This document shows, in pieces, positions 24,690-37,251 of a stretch of 64,000 bases of DNA (position 1 is its first letter; the number at the start of each line of letters is the position of its first letter). A program made the translations under genes and the position numbers. A model generated the notes under the pieces. It saw only the letters and a program-made list of their open reading frames with translations. It had not been told where the DNA came from and did not search any database. The stretch comes from Vigna angularis (Eukaryota; Streptophyta; Magnoliopsida; Fabales; Fabaceae), in assembly GCF_016808095.1 (NCBI RefSeq), contig NC_068980.1, forward strand, positions 310,001 to 374,000. The letters run 5' to 3'.

Positions 24690-25174
24690 GTACTTTGCCT
24701 GAAGAAATTGCTCTTACTGGGTGTTTGAATCTTCCAGAACAACCATCCACACATTCTGCTGAGGCTAATAATGGTGGCCAAATATGCTATAGTGACTTCA
24801 ACTCTATGCAGACTATTCAAAAAGGTGGAATTCAGCAGTGTAGTAGTCATGGTGGTCCTGTGAATTTTGAGCTGCCGCCATTACCTGGTGAAGTGGAAGC
24901 GCCACCGACATCTCTTTCAAATCGCGCCGTCATCGTCGAGAGAGAAAACCAGAGCCACCAGATGGCGGTTTCATTTTCACCGGACCACCTCGTGCAAGCC
25001 AACGCGTCAACCTCCAAAAACATGCAGGAATCAAACCAAGAAGCCAGAGACACAAAAAACCCATCACGAAGCCACTATCCCCATTCTCGCAAGTCATCAA
25101 CCTCCAGACCTAAGCGAGATTTGCGCAGCAACTCGCACCATCTAAGCAACCCTAATTTCAGTGTTCCTTCTTAA
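24690..25174 (+). pseudogene. Stray exon-like fragment of unknown origin, probably transposon-carried
   Basis: An open frame of about 161 codons begins right after an acceptor-like 'tttctgatccag' and has no in-frame ATG near its start, so it looks like an internal or last exon cut away from its gene. It reads GTLPEEIALTGCLNLPEQ early on and is Ser/Pro/His-rich later (SRKSSTSRPKRDLRS), stopping with TAA at 25172-25174. Composition is much less AT-rich than either side. I do not recognise the family. The following 250 bases read like the end of a DNA transposon, so capture is a reasonable inference. The second half may be element sequence rather than gene. Confidence 0.4.
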
Positions 25175-25437
25175 GTGTAAACATTGAAGAAATTAGGGAC
25201 TTGTGTGCAAATTTGGAATAAAAAGAAAAGAAAACGTGGCAGAGAATAAACTCATACCTGGCATCAGACGTGGGCTGGCTGTTAGCCACGTCAAACAAAA
25301 GTTAACGCCATCCAAAATTAAGGACTATTTATAATAGTTTCAAAACTATAAGGACTAAAAGCCATCAAAGAAGTTTCGAGTAGGGACTAAATTCAAAATC
25401 GTGTGATACTTAAGGGACTAAAAACATATTTAACCCA
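25175..25437. mobile_element. Terminal part of a DNA transposon
   Basis: Ends 'agggactaaaaacatatttaaccc', whose complement GGGTTAAATATGTTTTTAGTC is the start of a very common class of legume transposons. 'taagggacta' and 'tagggacta' repeats lie inside. I could not find the matching opposite end, so it is either truncated or too decayed to see. Confidence 0.5.
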
Positions 25438-26169
25438 TAAAAATATAATAATACTTACACTTAATCTATTTATAAACAGATATTAAAATATCTATTATTT
25501 TTACATAATAAATATAGATAAATATAACTATTACGGATTTTATTTTCAGAAACTCAAAAATACATGTATTTTTGTAATACTTATGTAAATTATGTACAAA
25601 TATAATTGAAATTGAAAAAATAATTAGTCTTTCGAAAATAAAATTAAAAATTTAATTTAGTTAAATTTTGAAATTTAAATTATTTAAATAATTAATATAA
25701 ATTGTGTTCAATTTTTCTCCATATAAAAGGTTAAGATATAATAAAAAAAATTAAAAAAAAAAGTACACAGAATTATCTATGGATCTACTACAAATTAAAA
25801 TATGGCATCATGCGTGCTATTCACTTAAAGAATATTCAAAGGTCAAAGTTTTTGTTTGGTAGTTTTGTACTTAGAATAGTCCAAGTTTTGTTTTAATGCA
25901 TAATTACTTATTTAAGGATACTAGATACTATTCCGTAAAACTAATTGAAAAAATTATTTGATCCAATTAAAATATATTTAAAATCTAACTAAAAACATAT
26001 TGATAAATATAAGGTAATATAAAAAAAAACTATTTAATAATTACAAAAAATATATTACATTAAAAAATGTATAAAAGTAAATTGTAAATTATTTAAATAA
26101 ATTTAAGTCAAATACTTAACTTGCTATGTACTCTTAAGCCTCCAATTTCGTCCTTATCACAAGGGAAAA

Positions 26170-26349
26170 GTGCTGTGCTTTGGGTATAGGTTTGCGAACG
26201 AGTTCGGACTTCGCGAGTTGACCCAGTTCAGGCGCCGGTTCAGCGGAGAGGAATCGGATCTTCGGGTTCTGGATTCAGATCTCGAGGCTTTGCTGGCGGC
26301 GCCGAAGAAGGAAGCGGAAATGAGACGGTGGATTATGCTTTTTATTTAG
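26170..26349 (+). pseudogene. GC-rich coding-like fragment without a gene around it
   Basis: A short island in AT-rich DNA reads FANEFGLRELTQFRRRF, then SGEESDLRVLDSDLEALL, then AAPKKEAEMRRW, and stops at TAG 26347-26349. It has no start codon or plausible neighbouring exons. The codon pattern is clearly protein-like (charged, amphipathic, GC-rich third positions). I do not recognise the parent gene. Probably a captured or relocated gene fragment. Confidence 0.4.
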
Positions 26350-26916
26350 GTGTTTTGCAATTGGGGTTACGAAGAGTTTGTTTGACTTTATTATAATAAA
26401 CAATTTCAGGATACTTTTAAGTAAAACAAATAATAAAATTATCATAATAAGTATTAACAATTTTCTTTTCTACTTTATATTTTGAATTGATTCTATCAAT
26501 ATAATTGTATGCTTTATATCACTTTATATGTAAAATAATTGTTTAAATACACGTATCATAGAAGTTAAAAAAATTAATTATACTAACTCTTTGTGTTTAA
26601 ACAAATTTTAGATATATAATTAATCCATCATTTTATACCCAATATTTATTTTTTCTTTTAAAGGTAATTATATTAAGAGTCACATTATAGGTTAATACTT
26701 TTCTTTTAGGTAATACCTTTCTTTCAGGTAATCAGATTTCCGAATCCAAATTTAACACGTGTTGGGTATAGGTAGTGTTTATACACTACTCTATCATGTC
26801 TAAAAGAATTGTGGTTCTTATTTGTCACATTATTCTCTGACTATATGTAAAAATTACAAATTTTTAATACTCGTGATATTTATGGATACGTGTAAATATT
26901 ATATATATATATATAT

Positions 26917-29355
26917 GGGTTTAGTGTACGTCTGTTTAATTTTAACAATGTGTACCAAATTTTAGTAAACAAAAACATGGATTCTAAGTTTTAAGGTTAA
27001 AGATATTTTAATAACTTTTATTCTTAAAACTAAACAAAAAACCTTCTCAAACTCTTACTTACCTTTTTCATTTCTCTCAACTTTTCTTTTTCATCTCTCT
27101 CACTCCAACATTTTCTCTGGAGTTTCAATAAATCAGAAACACTTACCTTTAAAAAATCTTAAAAAAAATACTTTATATTAATTATCATCATAAACCCGAA
27201 CGAATTTAAGGGTTTACTTATCATCATAATATAAAAATGCCCTTTTTTAATTTCTTCTAATCAAAACTAACTAAAGAGAGAGGATTCTCAACCTCCAATT
27301 TCATCTCGAACAATAAAATTGATTTGAGAAAAGCACAAAAATATATAAAATTAATAAAGTGGAAAAGATAGAAAAACATCTGCTACAAAATTAGTTTAGT
27401 TTGACAAAACTGTAAATACCAGATGACATTTTTCTCTTAAATATATTTAAAAGTAAAAAGTAAAATAAAGAGTTTGAAATATAAACATTGTTTTGAATGA
27501 AAGATAATTTATTAATAAAAAGAGAATGCGTTAAATCTACATAAGGATTATTATTTTTTATTATTTTGTTTTCTCTTTCTATTTTGTTATATTTTATCGT
27601 TTCCCAGTCTCTATATAAAGGGGCAACGCCTGATGCAAAAGGGAGCTGCAACACATTACGGAAAGAACGTTAGTCTCACTGAGAGAGAATATCTTCCGCC
27701 AACCCAAACACTGCGTTTTGTTGCTGGAAAGCCTCATAGGTATGCTTCTCTTCTTTTAGATGCTCATCATCTTATGTTTTTTTCTGTTTTATATTTTTCA
27801 ACCATCTTATTTATGCAATTTCTCTCTTATATTATTTTTACATATTAAAGAATTATTTAAATACATCTATATATACTTATACATATGTTATTTTAAGTAT
27901 AATATGTATTAATTAAAATATTTATTTGATAGTCTTTTTTAGTATTTTTCTGTTTAAATAAATTCTAAATATACTTGTGATTATAAAAGTCATCTTATAT
28001 TTTCTTCTATTATTTAAAAATGTCCTTAATAAATAGGTCAAATATTTATATCTAATATCTAATTTTTTAAATATAATTTAAATAGGATAAATATTATATA
28101 AATAGATATTTTTTTAACATAAAATTCATACATCAGTTTACAACGTTTTTATGCTATTTTTCTATCGTACAATATGTAAGAATATCAAATATTTTTTTAT
28201 ACTATCTACTCTAAACAAAATCAATTATAAAAACAGTAAAATCTTAAGAATATTAAAACTTTAAAACTAAAAAGATATCAACACATTAATATATTAAAAT
28301 TTTAAAACTAAAGAGATAGCAACTTACGTAATCCTAATTTTTTAAAACATTCTCTCATACCTTAAAAACCATTATTTTTAATTTTTCAGTAAATTTTCTT
28401 AATGGTGGTGACTCTGTTTTTTAATATTTGATCCGCGTGACTACTCCCTTCACGATAAGTCATTCTGATTAAGGGGTTTTAATTTTTTACCAGGATTAAT
28501 GGATATTTAAAAACATATTAAATATATCTCTCTCCACGTTACATATATAGTAAATAGAGATGTTTCTCTTTCTAATTAATTATTATAATTATTTAGAAAC
28601 AGACATGTGTGGCCCGTTCTAGTTCTATTATCACAACTTGAATTAAGCTTGTTTTTTATTTTATATCAGGTTTTAATAGAGAAAAATACTTTTATATATC
28701 ATGATTCTAAGTTTTAAAGTTAAAGATATTTTAAGAATTTTCATTATCAAAACAGAAAAACCCTCAAATCCTTACTCATTTCTCTCATTCCTCTTAACTT
28801 TTACTCTTTGATCTCTCTCCCTCCAACATTTTCTCTATTATCCCTACTGCGACTTAATTTAAAAATGAAATTTAATAATAATAAGGGAAAATATATAACA
28901 CAGTCCTCCAATCAAAAATCAACATCAACATCATCAATTATTTTGTTATTAAAGTAAAAAACAAATGCACAACAGAACAAGAGCAACAAATGACGGTGTC
29001 ACGGGTTGTTGTGTGTGGGTGAGGAAGAGTATGGAGATGAGAGAGAAACAATTGAACAAGTGAGGAAGATGAATTAGGATTAGACAAGTGTTTATGATTT
29101 TTTTAATTAGGACTACAGTAGTGATGACAAAGAAAATGTTGGAGTGAGAGAGATCAAAAAGAGAAATGGTTGAGAGGAATGAGAGAGGTGACTAAGAGTT
29201 TGGGTTTTTTTTTTAGTTTTGAAAATGAAAATTATCAAAATACCTTAACCTTAAAACTTAGAATCCATTATATATAAGGGTATTTTTGTCTACTAAAATC
29301 TGATACACATTGCTAAAATGTATCAACTGAAAAATAGGTGTACGCACTAGCAAAC

Positions 29356-29357
<2 letters not shown>
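26917..29357. mobile_element. Long-terminal-inverted-repeat DNA element(s), about 2.4 kb, probably nested
   Basis: Left end GGGTTTAGTGTACG and right end CGCACTAGCAAACCC open long inverted repeats of about 200 bases sharing 'gattctaagttttaaggttaa', 'ctctcactccaacattttct' and other words. A third, directly oriented copy of the same arm lies at about 28690-28850, so a smaller element (about 28690-29357) seems to sit inside or beside a larger one. Both outer ends abut (TA)n tracts, so the TSD cannot be read and the superfamily is uncertain. Long inverted repeats favour Mutator-like, but TA or 8-bp duplications are also possible. Confidence 0.65.
27613..27739 (+). other. Promoter-and-first-exon-like segment inside the long-TIR element
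   Basis: TATATAAA-like box at 27613, then an ATG at 27633 that opens MQKGAATHYGKNVSLTER and continues to a donor-like CATAG|GTATGC at 27739/27740. The segment is far less AT-rich than its surroundings. It could be a captured gene start (Pack-type element) or the element's own gene. The peptide is not recognised and no downstream exon is visible. Confidence 0.3.
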
Positions 29358-29389
<32 letters not shown>

Positions 29390-30355
29390 TCAGTTCATAG
29401 TTCTTTCTATAACAAAAAAACCTTGTTTTGTTACAAAATGATAGTAAAGTCAAAACAATTATGAAACTGTAGAAAAGAAGGACGGTGAATTGTTTGAAAA
29501 TTCAAAACTTGGTACTAAGATGTGAACAAAAAAAATTGAATGACAAAAATGTAGGCGTAAGTCAACTGTATTTTTTGATAACTTTTTATTAGAAAAATAA
29601 TGATAGGAATATTTCTTTATTACTTGTGAGAAAGGAATATTTTAAATGATAGGAAAAGTATTACAATGTATCTTTAATATTAACTTTTATTAATCACAGT
29701 TTTTTATTCACTTTACATTGAATATTTATTTAATAGTGTCCTTCACGAAAAAGGAATGTTTTAGTTGATAGAATAGTGTTACCATGTATCTTTTATGTTA
29801 AATTTTAATACTAATTATTAATTAGATTTTTTGACGTTTACGATTATCTTTTATTAAGTTTTCACCAAATATTTATTATTATTATCATTTATATTGAATA
29901 TTTTTCTTAAATTGTGAATACATTTAGTTATATATTATTAATTTAGCAGTATGTTATTATAATACACTTAATTATTAATTAATATTATTTAATTTAGCAG
30001 TACTATGTGTACGTGTAACTTCTATCCTCTTAATACCATAATGGTATATAATTTCACTTTAGAACAAAAATTAAAAGTTAGCCAAATTGGCGAATGAAGG
30101 TAAAGCACCTTCATATTAAATAATGTCAGCCTAATGAGCTAGGCTGCTTGGTTTTGGAGGAAAAGAACTACTCACTCAATAAATCCATTCATCTTCTTGC
30201 GTTGGTCATTATTTTGAATCAAATACAATTTTCACACAAAGGTTTACGTAAACTTCTTTATTCTATCATATTTCTATCCATAATGTGTTGTTGTTTTAAT
30301 ATTCATGTTTTTCAATTTGATATCTAATTTGCATATGCATGTTATTCGCATCAGG

Positions 30356-32047
30356 ATGGCTAATGTAGAGAAGAGTTTCCAGAGTTTCAGAACGTTGATA
30401 GTTGTAGCTTCTATAACTTTTCCCATTTTGATAATATTTTATCTCACACACCAAAATTCAATCTTTGATATCTTTCAAGGAATCCAGAATAATACTACTA
30501 ATATTTGCGACTCAGTTGCAAGTAAGTACCCTCTTTGAAACTTGTATTCTTATTTTTCAAGTTTCATCTTGATATACATATTGTAGAAAATTGTGTGATT
30601 TTGTTTTGTTATGTCCATATTCAAAGGTGCAAAGAATAATACATTTGAAGATGAGAAGAATGATGAGAAGTTGTTTGGTGGACTTTTAGTTTCCTCGTTT
30701 AATGAATCATCATGTGTTAGTAGGTTTCGATCTTATTTGTATCGGAAAGCTTCTCCTTTCAAACCATCTGAATATTTGATATACAAGTTACGAAACTATG
30801 AAAATCTTCATCGAAATTGTGGACCGTATACTAAGTCCTACAATGAAACCATGAAAGATGGTGCAAACTTTAGCAAAAGTGGTGTTGATTCGAAGTGCAA
30901 ATATCTTGTCTGGACAGCTATAGAAGGCTTGGGGAACAGGATGATATCCTTGGTTTCGACATTTCTTTATGCAATCTTCACAGATCGTGTTCTTCTTGTT
31001 AGATTTGACAATGACATGATGGATCTCTTTTGCGAGCCATTTCCGGATTCATCATGGTTGTTGCCCAAGAATTCTACTTATTGGAATGATTTGAGACAAT
31101 TTAAAACATGGGAAAGCATGTTTGTGAATAACAAGGGAAACGATCCACTGACAGCTCTTTTTCTTGATTTGATGAACAACAATGTTCGTGTTACTAATCG
31201 TTTTCATTGTGATCAAAATCAGGTTCTTCTACAAAATATTCCCATTTTGATTTTACGATCAAATGAGTACTTTGCCCCTTCTCTTTATTTGACATACTCG
31301 TTTAGGCAAGACTTCAACAAAATGTTTCCTGACAAAGACACTACTTTTCACCTTCTAGGACGCTACCTTTTCCACCCATCAAATGTAGTGTGGGAACATA
31401 TTCAGAATGTATATGAGGCACACCTAGCCAAGGAAAATGAAAGAATTGGCTTGCAGATTAGGATATATAATACCCGTCAAACCCCAGAAGAAACCATTAT
31501 CAATGAAACTATATCTTGCCTCCAGCAAAATATGTTGTTGCCAAAATTCAACATGCAAAACTCATCGAGTCCTCCTTTGGAAAAGAATACCTCAAAAGTT
31601 GTTCTAGTGGTATCTTTATATTCAAAATATGGTGAGAGACTAAAGAGTATATATGAAAGTAATACAAGTTTAAGCCGAGAAGTAATAAAAGTGTATCAAC
31701 CAAGTCATGAAGAGCATCAAAATTCAGGTGATAACATGCACAACATAAAGGCATGGAGTGAAATATACTTGTTGGGTTTGTGTGATGCATTGGTTACAAG
31801 CCCTACATCCACTTTTGGGTATGTTGCTCATAGTCTTGGAGGAATGAAACCATTGGTTTTGCAAAGTATATCTGGGAAAAGTATCCCAAAAGTACCTTGT
31901 CAACGACTCAAGTATATGGAACCTTGTTTCCATGATCCTCCTAATTATGACTGTATGGCCAATGCCACAGTCGATTTTACTTCTATTTTTCATAATATTA
32001 GACGTTGTGAAGATCAATCAAGGGGAATGAAAATAATTAATACTTAA
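30356..32047 (+). CDS. GT37 xyloglucan-type fucosyltransferase, copy B
   Basis: Second gene of the array. Exons 30356-30521 and 30627-32047 join in frame to 528 residues, the shortest of the four, with a reduced stem. The signal anchor is LIVVASITFPILIIFYLTH. GLGNRM lies near 156-160, IGLQIRIYN further on, then YQPSHEEHQ and LCDALVTSPTSTFGYVAHSLGG, all intact. It ends RGMKIINT. The intron acceptor is TTCAAAG|GTGC. The CACAG acceptor used in A and C has become CATAT here, and B splices six bases further on, at the position D also uses (TACAG|GTCC). The frame is kept. The 5' flank resembles A and C, including a possible leader intron ending just before the ATG. Probably functional; donor and substrate are inferred from family only. 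Confidence 0.92.
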
Positions 32048-32379
32048 AACTAGTAAATTAGATAGTCTTATTTATTTTACGAAGAATCCTTCTACTTATT
32101 AATTATATGACAATTTTGTCACTATAATCCATTTTACTACCATCAGACACTATCTCTCATTATTATTTATTTTCTATTTCTTTTAGAAATACAAAAGTTA
32201 ATTTTTTATAAGACTTTTTTTTTTTGTAAAAATTATCAAAATGGTGTTAAATATTTTTTTTTTAATTATATGACCATTCAAATTTTTAATGAATGATTTC
32301 AATTTAAGAAAAATTATTCTACAAGGTGAAATCACAAAAAGATAAAGTTTTTTGAACAATCCAATTAATAATAAACCCT

Positions 32380-32380
<1 letters not shown>

Positions 32381-32461
<81 letters not shown>
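32381..32461. repeat. (TA)n microsatellite
   Basis: About 40 TA units with one interruption (TG at 32400-32401), in the 3' flank of copy B. Confidence 0.95.
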
Positions 32462-32464
<3 letters not shown>

Positions 32465-32470
32465 CTAAGG

Positions 32471-32620
32471 TGGATGAATGTGAAGGTGAAGGCGAGACCC
32501 AGATACAAAAAGATAGAATATGAAAGTATAAGTGTGTTAGATGAGAAGGATGAATATGAAGGTAAAAGTGAAGCTGAGATACAGAAGGAGAGAGTGAGTA
32601 TGAATTTAAGATTTTTATTT
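32471..32620. repeat. Diverged 77-bp tandem pair
   Basis: 'gatgaatgtgaaggtgaag...gagacccagatac' starting at 32471 recurs as 'gatgaatatgaaggtaaaag...gctgagatac' at about 32548. Open in one frame, but it starts inside a (TA)n tract, so I do not call a gene. Confidence 0.55.
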
Positions 32621-33334
32621 TAGAAGAGTGTTCTTATTTAATTAAAAAGTGTTACAATTTTTATTATACACAATTAATTCATGCAATAAAAATATATCCA
32701 TAAAATTATAATTAAGTTATAATATTATATATGATAGGTTAATATTATTTTATTACAAATACAAATTTTATATGATATATATCAAGTATATATAAATCTG
32801 ATTTATAATTATGAAAGTTAACTTCAAATCAATAATTAGAATTATATGAAAGCTATAATAAAAAAACTTTCAAGACGTGTTTGTTGAATTTTTTTAATAA
32901 ACATTCAACATAAAATAAATAAAATAAAATATTTTTTGTAAATTAAAATTAATTTATTATTCATAAAATATCTTACATTAATTTCTCTAAAATTTAACTT
33001 TTAACTCGTGTGTAAACTAATTTTAGGTTTATAAATTGGTTGACTGATTTAATAAAACATTTTATTGTTAAGTATTTTTAAAAATGTTAATAAATTCAGA
33101 AAATAATTTTTGAAATCTTAAAAGCTAAAAGTGTATTTTATGAATACATTTTAAGAGGTAAAAGAAGAAAAAAAGTGTTTTAAGAACTAATCTTGTAATA
33201 TTATTTCTACATCTAAAATGTATTTTCATTTTTTTAATATATTTTGGAGTCTATTTTTTACATATTGTAATTCAAAAGATGAGAAATGAATAAATTTGAA
33301 TAATTATTAATTTAATTTTTAATAGGTTTATCTG

Positions 33335-36110
33335 TATAAAACTACGTTGTTTTGTTATAATATGATAGTAAAGTGAAAATAATTATAAAACACGACGGTA
33401 AAATGTGTGGAAAAATAAATTGAATGGTACATTGTTCAAAAATTGAACACTAGATACTAAAATGTGAAAAAAGAATCTGAAAGATAAAATTCGAAAATAA
33501 TGATAATCGAATGATAAAATGTAGAATTATGTCAAATATACTATTTTAATAACCTTTTATTGGAAAAACAATTCACAAAAATATCAAATTAAAAAATATT
33601 CTTTTAAATTATGGGAACAAATTAGCTCTCCTTTATAATCTTAAAGTATTCAAAGAATTTTGGTGTAGATGAGAACTTGCCTTTGTAAAAAAGAAGTATT
33701 TTAAATTGATAGGAAAATAATACCATGTATCGTTTATGCTAACTTTTAACAATAATTATTAATTGGATTTTTTTATATTTTATGATTACTTTTTATTTAT
33801 TTCACATTAAATGTGTATTATTATAGTTATTTATTTTTAATAGTCTTCTTAAATTATTAAAACATAAATTATTAGAATACATTTATATATGTGTTATTAA
33901 TACTAATATACCAGTATCAGTTTACATAATATTAATTAATATAATCTAATTTAGTAGTATTATAGTGTATTTGTGGCTTCTATCATCATAATATGATGTT
34001 ATAAAATTTGACTTAAGAACAAAAATTAGAAGTTGACCAAATTAGTCAATGAAGGTACTTCACATTATTAAATAATTTTAGGTAGATTAGTGAATGAGGT
34101 TGGTTGGGTTTTTTAGGAAACAAACTTGCTCATTCCTTAATAAATATGTTTTCATCTTTTTGATTATTGTTTCTAATAAAATACAATTTTGATACAATAG
34201 TGTAAGTAAATTTTTTAATGTTCCATCATACTTGAATATTCAATGTACATATTTCTCTATTTAATATCTAATGTTGAATGCATGCCAGCAAATCAAGATG
34301 GGTGATGTAGGGAAGATTTTCAAGAGCTTCAAAATATTGTTAGTTGTAGCTTTCATAACCTTCTCTATCTTGGTCACATTTTTTGTCCTACACAAAAACT
34401 CAGTTTTTGACATCTTCAAAGAATTTAATGCATTTATAGAAGAAAAAAAGAATCTCAACATTAGTGAGCCAGGTAAATTTTCACTTTAAAATTTATATTT
34501 TTATCATCAAATGTCATTGTTATAAAGATTTAAATATTATTGAAAATTATGTGATTTTATTTTATCATTTTCACAGATAAAGATCTAAAAAATAATACAT
34601 TTGAAGCTGTAAAGGATGATCTGTCTCTATCTACTACCAGTGGTAATGATAAGTTGTTTGGTGGGCTTTTAGTTTCCTCATTTAATGAATCGTCATGCAT
34701 TAGTAGGTTTCAATCTTATTTGTATCGAAAAGCTTCTCCTCACAAGCCTTCTAAATATTTGATATCCAAGTTACGAAACTATGAACATCTTCATCAACGA
34801 TGCGGACCTTATACTAAATTCTACAACGAAACCATGGAAAATGGTGCAAAACGTAGCAACAATTATGTTGATTTAAGGTGCAAATATCTTGTTTGGATAG
34901 CCTCAGATGGCTTAGGGAACAGGATGATATCCTTGGTTTCAACGTTTCTCTATGCAATTCTTACAAATCGTGTTCTTCTTGTTAGATTTGACGTTGATAT
35001 GTTAAATCTCTTTTGTGAGCCATTTTTTGATTCCTCATGGTTGTTGCCCAAAAATTCCCCTTATTGGAATGATCTAAAACAATTTGAAACACATGAAACC
35101 CTATCTATGAATAATAAGAAAAACAATTCACTTGAGTTTGTGCCACCGGTTCTTGTTCTTGATTTAACACACACCCATGTTGGTCATACTAATCTTTTTC
35201 ATTGTGATCAAAATCAAGATCTTCTGCAAAAAGTTCATGTGATGATCTTACAGTCAAATCAATATTTTGTCCCTTCTCTTTTCATGATATCCTCTTTTAG
35301 ACAAGACTTGAACAAAATGTTCCTTGATAAAGACACGATTTTTCACTATCTTGGACGATACCTTTTTCACCCATCGAATAGGGTATGGGAACGGATTCGA
35401 AAATTGTATGAGGCAAACCTAGCCAAGGAAAATGAGAAGATTGGCCTACAAGTTAGAGTATTTAATATCCACCATCCACCAACACAAACCATTACCAACG
35501 AAATTATATCTTGTGTCCATCAAGCTAAGTTGTTGCCAAAATTCAATGTGCAAAGCTCAATGAATCATCATTTAAAAAATAATACCTCAAAAGTTGTTTT
35601 AGTAGTATCTTTATACTCTCAATATGGTGAGAAACTAAAGAGTATATATGAAAGTAATACAAGTTTGAGTAGAGAAGTAATAAAAGTGTATCAGCCAAGT
35701 CATGAAGAGCAACAAAATTCAAATGATGACATGCACAACATTAAGGCATGGACTGAAATATATTTGTTGAGTTTGTGTGATGCATTAGTTACAAGCTCGA
35801 TGTCCACTTTTGGGTATGTTGCTCATAGTCTTGGAGGATTGAAGCCATGGATTTTGCAACCTATATATGGGGAAACTGTACCAGATCCACCTTGTCAACG
35901 AGCCAAGTACGTTGAGCCTTGTTTTCATTATCCTCCAAAATATGCTTGTAAGACTAATGTCACAGTGGATTTTACTTCTCTTTTTCATCATATTACACAT
36001 TGTGAAGATGTATCTAGTGGAGTTAAAGTGACTAATGTTTATGACTAAATAACAAATAATCTAGATAGTCTTGTTTATTTTGTCAATAATACTCAAACTT
36101 GTTAATCGAA
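33335..36110 (+). repeat. Tandem unit C of the fucosyltransferase array
   Basis: Same upstream landmarks as A and B: 'ttataaaacacgacggtaaaatgtgtgg', then a 'ttggttgggttttttagg' block before the gene, and 'tagatagtcttgtttattttg' after the stop codon, as in B. Confidence 0.65.
34298..36048 (+). CDS. GT37 xyloglucan-type fucosyltransferase, copy C
   Basis: Exons 34298-34472 and 34577-36048 join in frame to 548 residues. Anchor LLVVAFITFSILVTFFVLH follows the short MGDVGKIFKSFK tail. The stem is short. Domain motifs: CISRFQSYLYRKASPHKPSKY, DGLGNRMISL, SSWLLPKNSPYW, IGLQVRVFN (V replaces I), YQPSHEEQQ, LCDALVTSSMSTFGYVAHSLGG, and a C-terminal Cys-rich block ending HCEDVSSGVKVTNVYD. One GT-AG intron of 104 bases at the conserved place. 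A leader intron (donor GTAAGT at 34202, acceptor CAAG directly before the ATG) is likely. Closest in stem and exon-2 start to copy A (both begin exon 2 with GATAAAGAT). Confidence 0.92.
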
Positions 36111-37200
36111 TAACTATTTAAAATTTTAAAGAATAATTTGAATTTAAAAAAAATTAAAGTATGCAAGATACAATTACAAAATAATAAAAAAAAATCTTAA
36201 AACAATTTAATTAATAAAGAAAAATAATAAACTATTCAACATATAACAATAGTAAATCCGTGATCCTATTTCTTTTAGTTTTTTAATCATTAAAACTTAC
36301 ATCTAATTTTCAAGTTGAAGTTAAAGTTTTTCCAAGTTAATTACTAAACAAAACACTTTACATTCCACTTTAAATGTTTCTCCCCAAATCACTTTAATAT
36401 AACCTAAAAAAATCTAAAACACTACTCATTTGAAACCAAATATACCTTCAAAGAAAAAAAGAAATATGAGAAAAGAAAACAGTAATTATAATAAAAATAC
36501 TTTCAAAAGTCTCATTTGTTTTTGGTAATGATTTTTTGTATAAATATTTTAAAAATAAAAATAAAATAATATAAACTTCTTTATAAATTATTCATAAAAT
36601 AATTATACATTATTTTTTCTAAAATTTAACTTTTAACTCTGTAAACTAATTTAGGTTTATAAATAAGTTAATTTCCTTTTGCAAAAATAAGTTTTGTTTT
36701 AATCTAAAAAGGTTTAAGAATATGTTTCCTACAGTACCTTCAAAACAAAATTAAGACAATACTCTTTAACTATATTATCTTTCAATTTGTTGATTAATAA
36801 CTATTAACATGATAATTGTTAGCATTTACCTTAAAATTACATTTTTTTATTAATTAAAATAGAAACAGTAATTAGCGAATAGAAAAATGAGATCACAGTC
36901 GTCGGAAAGCTTTCCATTCTTTTTTGTGTTGCCGACAGATGTGAAAACATATGTTACAGTAATAGTTTACAGGAAGCAGTTGTATTGTAAGAGTGCAAAG
37001 TTGGTTTCTGGAGAAAATAAATTATTGCTGAATCTGCTCGTAATTTGCATAGCTTCTTTCTCGCATTCTCAATTTCTTTCTACCGATCAAATTCGATTTC
37101 GACCCAAACGAGAAGTTAAATTCTGAGGATCTGGCTTCTGTCGCTGTACCCCTTTCTTTGGTTTGTAGATTTTCAATGTGAATGTTGATGCAGCGAAGGC
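36111..37200. other. Spacer and 5' region of copy D
   Basis: AT-rich to about 36880. From 36887 to 37200 the sequence is more balanced, with pyrimidine-rich stretches typical of a plant leader ('agcttctttctcgcattctc'). Copy D lacks the upstream block shared by A-C, so its promoter is different. Confidence 0.45.
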
Positions 37201-37251
37201 AATCAATCAATTCCTTAATTGAGATCTGAAGTTGCTTCATGCAAAGTTGTG

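Larger units (their letters stand above)
29385..32720 (+). repeat. Tandem unit B of the fucosyltransferase array
   Basis: Homologous to units A and C from about 1 kb upstream of the start codon ('gttttgttacaaaatgatagtaaag', shared with C at 33345). Homology to A continues past the 3' end. B-to-C spacing is about 3.95 kb, and A-to-B about 10.35 kb because of inserted transposon DNA. Confidence 0.65.

Noticed and set aside
24847..25053. Antisense frame over the 24.7-kb fragment
   Set aside because: Considered as the true coding strand because of a Gly-rich reading, but it lacks family resemblance and the plus frame is longer and starts at an acceptor.
32399..32623. Frame starting with alternating Tyr-Ile repeats after copy B
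   Set aside because: It reads through a (TA)n microsatellite; the remainder is a diverged 77-bp duplication with no family match.
37219..37251. Longer N-terminus for fucosyltransferase D
   Set aside because: The upstream frame begins with TTG, not ATG; the ATG at 37252 aligns with the starts of A, B and C.
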